A DNA stretch of 8,263 nt from Gemmatimonadota bacterium (lineage in GTDB: Bacteria > Gemmatimonadota > Gemmatimonadetes > Gemmatimonadales > Gemmatimonadaceae), in NCBI GenBank assembly GCA_003142495.1, contig PLMM01000397.1, positions 7,412 through 15,674 on the forward strand, in the 5' to 3' direction. The notes below the pieces were generated by a model that saw only the letters and a list, made by a program, of their open reading frames with translations, did no database searches and was not told the DNA's origin. The position numbers and the translations under genes were made by a program. Shown one piece after another: positions 1 through 5,441 of this stretch; the stretch's first letter is position 1, and each line of letters starts with the position of its first letter.

Positions 1-621
<621 letters not shown>

Positions 622-666
622 GTGCGGCGTAGCGCGGTGCCGTAGTGGCGCGAAACGGCCTCGAGC

Positions 667-671
667 GGGAG
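667..671 (+). promoter_or_regulatory. Ribosome binding site of the bifunctional nuclease gene
   Basis: GGGAG lies 5 bases before the ATG at 677 and fixes that start. The frame is open further upstream, to about 596, but the conserved protein family begins at MIEV, so a longer N-terminus is unlikely. An ATG at 672 is out of frame and stops after two codons. Confidence 0.6.
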
Positions 672-676
672 ATGAG

Positions 677-1213
677 ATGATCGAAGTGAGCGTGGCCCGA
701 CTCGGGCTCGATAGCGTTTCGAGCTCGTACGTCGTGATCCTGCAGGAGAAGGGCGGGGACCGGCTGCTTCCGATCTGGTTCGGACAGCCGGAGGCGGAGA
801 GCATTGTGATGGAGATGAATCACATCCGTCCGCCGCGGCCGCTCACGCACGACCTGTGCAAGCGGCTGATCACGGGGATGGGTGCCGTGCTCCATCGCGT
901 GCAGATCACGAAGGTGCAGGACAATACGTATTTCGCCGAGCTGCATTTGCTGCGCGGCGAGGATCTCTTCCAGATCGATGCGCGCCCGTCGGACAGCATC
1001 GCTATTGCGCTTCGCTTCTCCGCGCCGATCTTTGCGCAGGAGTCGCTCCTCACGGCGATCGAGGTCGAGGATGCGGACTTGGGCGGCCCGACCGACGACG
1101 ATGATGATGACACCCCAATGATTCCCGAGGAGCCGCGGGATCTGAGCGCCGAATCGCTCAAGGAATATCTGGAGAAGATGCGCCCCGAAGATTTCGGAAA
1201 GTTCCACTTGTGA
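677..1213 (+). CDS. Bifunctional nuclease family protein (BFN / DUF151)
   Basis: A complete 178-residue protein. The conserved BFN domain covers about residues 1-130. LPIWFGQPEAESI (31-43) matches the family's LPIWIGxxEAxAI, RPPRPLTHDL (51-60) is the conserved R-P-x-THD segment, and DARPSDSIAIALRFSAPIF (101-119) is the RPSDAIALAxR motif. Some members of the family have been reported to have DNase and RNase activity, but for most the biological role is unknown, so the nuclease name is inherited. After the domain comes a strongly acidic linker with six aspartates in a row (140-145), then a short predicted helix and a charged end (LSAESLKEYLEKMRPEDFGKFHL). The N-terminus is set by ATG 677 with GGGAG upstream. 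The stop codon overlaps the GTG start of the next gene (GTGA at 1210-1213), which points to translational coupling and a shared transcript, probably with ahcY as well. Confidence 0.92.
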   Translation: MIEVSVARLGLDSVSSSYVVILQEKGGDRLLPIWFGQPEAESIVMEMNHIRPPRPLTHDLCKRLITGMGAVLHRVQITKVQDNTYFAELHLLRGEDLFQIDARPSDSIAIALRFSAPIFAQESLLTAIEVEDADLGGPTDDDDDDTPMIPEEPRDLSAESLKEYLEKMRPEDFGKFHL

Positions 1214-2472
1214 TCGACGCGCCGTCGAGGGCGTGGGATGCAGCAGGGGCGGTCGCGCGAAGCGGCCGCCCTTCGCGTGTGGCGCTCTGCGCGCTCGTTG
1301 CGACGCTATCGCTCGCACCAGCGAGCGCGATGCGCGCGCAGGACAGCGCGACGATCGCCGTGCCGATCCCGAGCACCGTAACCGGTCGCGTCACTCGCCC
1401 GCGGCTTCGGGCGCTCGGGCCCGTGAGCGGCGTATGGGTGACGATCCATCGCGTCGGCTCCGATACCGCGGGACCGCTCGACTCGATGCGCACGAACGGC
1501 GATGGACGATTCCGCTTTCGCTATCTGCGCACGGGGCGGAGCGACGCCGTCTACTTCGTGTCGGCATCGTACGCTGGCATCGCGTATTTCTCACGCCCGC
1601 TCCAGACCACGAGCGTCGCCGGCGATGATGCGGGCATCGTCGTCTTCGATACGACGTCGATCCACTTTCCGCTCGCGATCAAGGGGCGGCACATCATCAT
1701 CTCGTCGCCGGCGGTGGATGGCACGCGCGAGATCGTCGAAGCGTACGAGATCGCGAACGAGAGCGACCAGACGCTCATCTCGCCGGACGATGCGCATCCG
1801 ACGTTCACCGCGCCGCTGCCCGCGGGCGTGGCGAAGATCGAGGTGGGCGAGAGCGACATCTCCGCCGCCGCGGTGAGCGCCGCGCTCGGCCGCGTGCGCG
1901 TGACGGCGCCGTTCGCGCCGGGGCTCAAGCAGTTCTCCTTCTCGTACACGTTGCCACAGTCGGCCTTTCCGATGCACATCCCCGTCGAGGCGGCGACGAC
2001 GGTGCTTGAACTGCTGCTCGAGGAACCGCGCGCAGAGGCGCGCGGCGCGACGCTCAAGCCGCAGGAGCCCGCGACCATCGAGCGCCGCATCTTCCAGCGC
2101 TACCTTGGCGCCGACGCGCCGGCAGGAGCGTCGATCGAGGTGCGCGTGCCGGTGATCATCGCCGCGGCAAACGTGCGCGTGTATTGGAAGATCGCGGGCG
2201 CGCTCGCGGCGCTGATGGCGCTTGGGCTTGGCGCGTGGTGGGCTCGTGCGCGCAGGCGGCGTGCCCCGCACGCGGCGATGGTGAATCCCGCGGCGCCGGG
2301 CGCGACGGAGACGCTCGCGCGCGCGATCGCCTCGCTCGATGCGGAGTTCGAGCGCAAGGGCGCCGCGAATGCAGATGCGCGCGCGGCGTACGAGGGGCGG
2401 CGGCGCGAGCTCAAGCGCGAGCTCTCAGCCGAACTCGCGACCGCGCTTGACTCGACGAGTCCTCTCTCCTAG
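1210..2472 (+). CDS. Unrecognised signal-peptide protein with beta-rich extracytoplasmic body and C-terminal membrane anchor
   Basis: A 420-residue protein that I do not recognise by name. The GTG start overlaps the previous stop (GTGA), with a weak GGAAAG upstream. Residues 21-44 look like a signal peptide: basic RPSR, hydrophobic VALCALVATLSLA, then ASAMRAQD with likely cleavage near 40-44. Residues about 56-150 resemble a carboxypeptidase-regulatory-like or transthyretin-like beta sandwich (TVTGRVTRP, GVWVTIHRVG, TNGDGRFRFRYL). The middle (about 158-315) is beta-rich, with YEIANESDQTLI, FTAPLPAGVAKIEV and FSFSYTLPQ repeating the look of an Ig-like extracytoplasmic fold. Residues about 327-345 form one membrane helix followed by ARARRRR, giving an outside-to-inside orientation. 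The cytoplasmic tail has a charged helical segment (IASLDAEFERK...YEGRRRELKREL) that resembles tails of CcmI/CcmH-like cytochrome c maturation proteins. That resemblance is from memory and weak. Function unknown; membrane location likely. Confidence 0.8.
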   Translation: MIDAPSRAWDAAGAVARSGRPSRVALCALVATLSLAPASAMRAQDSATIAVPIPSTVTGRVTRPRLRALGPVSGVWVTIHRVGSDTAGPLDSMRTNGDGRFRFRYLRTGRSDAVYFVSASYAGIAYFSRPLQTTSVAGDDAGIVVFDTTSIHFPLAIKGRHIIISSPAVDGTREIVEAYEIANESDQTLISPDDAHPTFTAPLPAGVAKIEVGESDISAAAVSAALGRVRVTAPFAPGLKQFSFSYTLPQSAFPMHIPVEAATTVLELLLEEPRAEARGATLKPQEPATIERRIFQRYLGADAPAGASIEVRVPVIIAAANVRVYWKIAGALAALMALGLGAWWARARRRRAPHAAMVNPAAPGATETLARAIASLDAEFERKGAANADARAAYEGRRRELKRELSAELATALDSTSPLS

Positions 2473-2475
2473 CTT
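2447..2475 (+). promoter_or_regulatory. Putative sigma70-like promoter of the cobalamin uptake operon
   Basis: TTGACT (2447-2452) matches five of six bases of the -35 consensus. It is followed after exactly 17 bases by TAGCTT (2470-2475), a weak -10 keeping T1, A2 and T6. The -10 overlaps the TAG stop of the preceding gene. A transcript starting near 2482 would begin about 12 bases before the riboswitch P1 stem, so the placement is sensible. The motif match alone is modest in GC-rich DNA; position supports it. Confidence 0.45.
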
Positions 2476-2493
2476 CGTCCGCAGAAGTCGATT

Positions 2494-2635
2494 CGCGGAT
2501 ACGGGTCACGGAAGCCGGTGTGAGTCCGGCGCGGTCCCGCCACTGTAACGGGAAAAGTCGAGCGCTCGAGAGCCACTGGCATGTGCCGGGAAGGCGAGCG
2601 CGAATCCCGAAGCCAGGAGACGCCTCGCGTCCGCG
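2494..2635 (+). promoter_or_regulatory. Cobalamin (vitamin B12) riboswitch
   Basis: This leader RNA binds a cobalamin and lowers expression of the genes behind it. The hallmarks appear in the right order. GCCGGTGTGAGTCCGGC (2514-2530) is the P3 hairpin with the conserved GGTGxxAxTCC. CCCGCCACTGTAACGGG (2536-2552) is the P5/L5 element. AGCCAGGAGACGCC (2611-2624) is the B12 box. CGCGGA (2494-2499) pairs perfectly with TCCGCG (2630-2635) as a closing P1 stem. The variable part between about 2553 and 2605 is short, so this is a compact member, about 142 bases. It sits between a putative promoter and btuF of a complete B12 uptake operon, which agrees with its expected job. The outer limits are approximate. 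Confidence 0.93.
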
Positions 2636-2707
2636 CCACACGTTCAGTCCCTCGGAGCAAGGGCTGGTGGCGATCGGTGCGCGTATGCCGTGCGCTCCGT
2701 CGCAGCC

Positions 2708-2736
2708 GGGCACCATCTCCGCGGAGACAGGTGCCC
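2708..2736 (+). promoter_or_regulatory. Riboswitch expression-platform hairpin (Shine-Dalgarno sequestering, possibly terminator)
   Basis: GGGCACC (2708-2714) pairs perfectly with GGTGCCC (2730-2736), and inside it TCTC (2716-2719) pairs with GAGA (2724-2727) around a CGCG loop. The 3' arm contains AGGTG, the best ribosome binding site for btuF, so folding would hide it. The bases after the stem are GTTCTTG, only a broken run of T, so sequestration of translation seems more likely than intrinsic termination. A competing 5-bp pairing exists between GGTGC (2676-2680) and GCACC (2710-2714), which could open the hairpin. The hairpin is plainly visible; its role is inferred from its place between riboswitch and gene. 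Confidence 0.65.
2729..2733 (+). promoter_or_regulatory. Ribosome binding site deciding the btuF start
   Basis: AGGTG lies 7 bases before TTG 2741, with GGAG just upstream at 2723-2726. No comparable site precedes the ATG at 2774. This favours the TTG start and places the site inside the 3' arm of the regulatory hairpin. Confidence 0.5.
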
Positions 2737-2740
2737 GTTC

Positions 2741-3652
2741 TTGCGTCCAGCTCCGCGCTTCACTCGCACGCCAATGCTTCTTGCAGCGGCCGCCGCCATC
2801 GCGACGCTGCTCGCGTGCAGCGAGAGTCGTCGTGCGGTAACCGAGCTGCATGTCGATGATTTCGGCGCGGTCATCGATGCCGGCACCGTCACCGCTCCTG
2901 CGCGCATCGCATCGCTGAATCCTGCCACCACCGAGCTGCTCTTCGCGCTCGGCGCTGGGCCGCGCCTCGTCGCGCGCACCACGTGGGACGTGTGGCCGCA
3001 CGCCGCGCGCGCGGTTCCCGATGTCGGACCCGGCCTCAGGCCAAATGTCGAGGCGGTGCTCGCGCGCCATCCCGATCTCGTCGTCCTCTATGCCAGCGCG
3101 GAGAATCGCGTGGCGGCGGAGCAGCTGCGCGCGGCGGGAATCGAGGTGATCGCGCTCCGCACCGACAAGATCGCTGACTTCGTTCGTGCGAGCCGCGAGC
3201 TCGGACGCGCGACCGGTGAGGATGCGGCCGCCGCAATTGTCGTCGATACCATGCAGCGCACGCTCGCGCGTGTGCGTGCGGCAACGCTGCATCTCGATCA
3301 TCCCACCGTGTTCTGGCACGTCTGGGACTCTCCCATCTACACCATAGGCTCGGGCAGCTTTCTCGATGAGCTGCTCACCATCGGCGGCGGCACGAACATC
3401 TACGCCGATCGCACCGAGCCGTCTCCGCAGGTGTCGCTCGAGGACATCATTCGGCGAAATCCGAGCGTCATCCTCGCTGGCGCGACCGGGCAGAAGTCGC
3501 TCATGGAGAGTCCGCTCTGGCAAAGCGTCCGCGCGGTGCGCGAGGGCCGCGTCTTCGTCGTCGACACGAATCTCATCGGGCGACCGTCGGTGCGCGCCGG
3601 CGAAGCCGCCGCGTCGATCGCGCGTCTGCTGCATCCCGGCATCGCGCTGTGA
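2741..3652 (+). CDS. btuF: Cobalamin ABC transporter substrate-binding lipoprotein (BtuF-like)
   Basis: This protein would capture B12 in the periplasm and hand it to the BtuCD importer. It belongs to the Peripla_BP_2 (class III, helical-backbone) binding proteins: RIASLNPATTELLFALGAG opens the first lobe, VPDVGPGLRPNVEAVLARHPDLVVL follows, and GSGSFLDELLTIGGGTNIYAD with PSVILA lies in the second lobe. From the chosen TTG start it has 303 residues and a classical lipoprotein signal: three arginines, then MLLAAAAAIATLLAC with the lipobox cysteine at residue 26. Other starts in frame are GTG 2690, which would put the regulatory hairpin inside the gene, and ATG 2774, which gives a signal with no positive charge and no ribosome site. 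Family members also carry haem or siderophores; the B12 assignment rests on the riboswitch. The stop overlaps the btuC start (GTGA). Confidence 0.9.
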   Translation: MRPAPRFTRTPMLLAAAAAIATLLACSESRRAVTELHVDDFGAVIDAGTVTAPARIASLNPATTELLFALGAGPRLVARTTWDVWPHAARAVPDVGPGLRPNVEAVLARHPDLVVLYASAENRVAAEQLRAAGIEVIALRTDKIADFVRASRELGRATGEDAAAAIVVDTMQRTLARVRAATLHLDHPTVFWHVWDSPIYTIGSGSFLDELLTIGGGTNIYADRTEPSPQVSLEDIIRRNPSVILAGATGQKSLMESPLWQSVRAVREGRVFVVDTNLIGRPSVRAGEAAASIARLLHPGIAL

Positions 3653-4638
3653 GTGCTGCGCTGAGAGCCTCGCTCTTGTGGAGCGGTGTCGCGCTCGTCG
3701 TGCTGCTCGTCGCCATCGCCGCGATCGCGTACGGCGCAGTGCCGCTGGATGCGCGCGCGGTGGTACATGCGATCGGGGGGCGCGGCGATCCGGTCACCGT
3801 CGCGATCGTGCGCACGCTCCGACTTCCCCGCGCCGTACTCGCGTTGCTCGTTGGCGCGGGGCTCGGCATGGCCGGCGCCGCGCTCCAGGGTGCGCTGCGC
3901 AACGCGCTCGCCGAGCCATATCTCCTTGGCGTGAGTGGCGGGGCGGCGGTGGGCGCGGTCGCGGCCGTGGCGCTCGGGGCAACGGGCGCCTTCGTGCTTC
4001 CACTCGCCTCGTTCGCGGGAGCGACGCTCGCGATCGCCGTGGCGCTCCTCGTCGCGCGCGCCAGCGGGGGCCGGGCGGATCCGCGCGTGCTGCTCATGGC
4101 GGGGGTGATCGTCGGCGCATTCGCGAACGCGGCCATTATGGTGCTGCTCTCGAACGCGCCTCCAAATGCCATCCGGAATGCGCTCTGGTGGATGATGGGC
4201 TCCGTCGGCGATGCAGGGTGGCTGACCGTCGGCTGGCTCGCCGTCTACGTCGCGCTCGGCGGCGCGCTCCTGCTCTGGTTCGCGCGCGATATCGATATCC
4301 TCGCGCTCGGCGAGGAGTCCGCCGCGGCGCTCGGTGTGGACGCGGCGCGCTCGAGCCGCAGCATCTTCCTCATCGCCGCGCTCCTCTCGGCGGCGACCGT
4401 AGCGGCCGCGGGGCTCGTCGGTTTCGTGGGGCTCGTGGTGCCGCATCTCGTGCGATCGTTGGGCGTGCGCCGGCATCGTCCGCTCATCGCCGGCGCTGCG
4501 CTCGTCGGCGCGGGGCTCGTCGTCGCCGCGGATCTCGTCGCCCGACTCGCGCGCCCGCCTGCGGAGCTGCCGCTCGGCGCAGTGACGGCGCTGCTCGGCG
4601 TGCCATTCTTTCTCCTCCAGCTGCGGAGACTTTCGTGA
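3649..4638 (+). CDS. btuC: Cobalamin ABC transporter permease (BtuC / FecCD family)
   Basis: A 329-residue inner-membrane protein that, as a dimer, forms the channel for B12 entering the cytoplasm. It is hydrophobic throughout, consistent with the family's ten helices; the first is about residues 10-29. The FecCD signature is clear: RLPRAVLALLVGAGLGMAGAALQGALRNALAEPYLLGVSGGA (about 58-99). LALGEESAAALGVD (218-231) corresponds to the cytoplasmic coupling region that docks on the ATPase. GLVGFVGLVVPHLVRSLG (255-272) and ELPLGAVTALLGVPFFLLQLRR (306-327) are the usual C-terminal signatures. Length is normal for the family. It starts with GTG overlapping the btuF stop and has no evident ribosome site of its own, so it probably depends on translational coupling. 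Substrate is assigned from the riboswitch; the family alone could equally be for ferric siderophore or haem. Confidence 0.93.
   Translation: MSAALRASLLWSGVALVVLLVAIAAIAYGAVPLDARAVVHAIGGRGDPVTVAIVRTLRLPRAVLALLVGAGLGMAGAALQGALRNALAEPYLLGVSGGAAVGAVAAVALGATGAFVLPLASFAGATLAIAVALLVARASGGRADPRVLLMAGVIVGAFANAAIMVLLSNAPPNAIRNALWWMMGSVGDAGWLTVGWLAVYVALGGALLLWFARDIDILALGEESAAALGVDAARSSRSIFLIAALLSAATVAAAGLVGFVGLVVPHLVRSLGVRRHRPLIAGAALVGAGLVVAADLVARLARPPAELPLGAVTALLGVPFFLLQLRRLS
4625..4629 (+). promoter_or_regulatory. Ribosome binding site of btuD
   Basis: GGAGA ends 5 bases before the GTG at 4635. It fixes that start against an open frame that runs back to about 3366 through btuF and btuC. Confidence 0.6.
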
Positions 4639-5441
4639 TCGACTTCGATCGCGTCGTCATCCGCTACCCGAGGGCGAGTGCTGCCGCCATCGACACGGTC
4701 ACGCTCGCGGCTCCGCGTGGCGCCGTGACCGCGGTGGTAGGGCCGAATGGAAGCGGGAAGAGCACGCTCGTGCGCGCGCTCTTGCGACTCTTGCCGCTCT
4801 CGAGTGGCCGCATCGCGATCGACGGCGCCGATCTCGCGCAGCTCGAGCGGCGCACCGTCGCGCAGCGCATCGCCGTCGTCGCCCAGCGCGAATCGCTCGT
4901 CTTTCCGCTCCCCGTGTGGGAGTACGTCGCGCTCGGCAGGCATCCGCACGAGGGACCGTGGGCGGCGGCGCCGTCGCGCACGGACGCCACGGTCGCGAGC
5001 GCGCTCGACCGCGCGGAGATCGGTGCGCTCGCGCATCGATCCACCGACGAGCTCTCCGGCGGCGAATGGCAGCGCGTGCGCATCGCGCGCGCGCTCGCGC
5101 AGGGCGGGGAGGCGCTCGTGCTCGACGAGCCGACGACTTTTCTCGATATCGCGCACGAGATGGCGATGTTCGAGCTCCTCGCGCGCCTCGCGCACGAAGG
5201 AATGGCGGTGCTGCTCGTGAGCCACCAGCTCAATCTCGTCGCGCGCTTCGCCGATACGATGATACTGCTGCACCGCGGGCACGTTGCCGCGGCGGGGACG
5301 CCCGCCGACGTCATGCGCGCCAGCGTTCTCGAGTCGGTCTATGAGTGGCCGCTTGTCGTCACACGCGATCCCGCGATTGGAGCACCGGCACTTCTGCCGC
5401 TCCGAAATCGCGGTCCACGTTCTCCATTCCAGACACCGTGA
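4635..5441 (+). CDS. btuD: Cobalamin ABC transporter ATP-binding protein (BtuD-like)
   Basis: A 268-residue cytoplasmic ATPase that powers the BtuC channel. All catalytic elements are intact: Walker A GPNGSGKST (36-44), Q-loop glutamine in VAQRES (Q84), signature LSGGE (140-144), Walker B LVLDEP with catalytic glutamate (161-166), D-loop FLD (169-171) and switch histidine in SHQL (H197). The spacing and the LGRHPH segment after the Q-loop are typical of the FepC/BtuD importer group. The GTG start overlaps the btuC stop (GTGA) and has GGAGA 5 bases upstream. The last 25 or so residues (PAIGAPALLPLRNRGPRSPFQTP) form a proline-rich tail that looks unstructured. The stop overlaps the next start in the same GTGA arrangement. 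Confidence 0.94.
   Translation: MIDFDRVVIRYPRASAAAIDTVTLAAPRGAVTAVVGPNGSGKSTLVRALLRLLPLSSGRIAIDGADLAQLERRTVAQRIAVVAQRESLVFPLPVWEYVALGRHPHEGPWAAAPSRTDATVASALDRAEIGALAHRSTDELSGGEWQRVRIARALAQGGEALVLDEPTTFLDIAHEMAMFELLARLAHEGMAVLLVSHQLNLVARFADTMILLHRGHVAAAGTPADVMRASVLESVYEWPLVVTRDPAIGAPALLPLRNRGPRSPFQTP

Noticed and set aside
2649..2663. Small hairpin CCCT...AGGG just after the riboswitch
   Set aside because: Only four pairs with a seven-base loop and no T-run; too weak to call a terminator by itself.
2520..2859. Short + strand open frames across the riboswitch leader
   Set aside because: They lie over the structured RNA, begin without ribosome sites and give arginine/serine-rich products; the region is regulatory.
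2411..3634. 407-codon - strand frame covering the riboswitch and btuF
   Set aside because: It would run through the riboswitch in antisense and has no family resemblance; composition is typical of a shadow frame.
3366..4634. Open frame upstream of btuD in the same frame, giving a 691-residue protein
   Set aside because: The first 423 codons overlap btuF and btuC out of frame and read as low-complexity arginine/alanine; the ABC domain starts at GTG 4635 with its own ribosome site.
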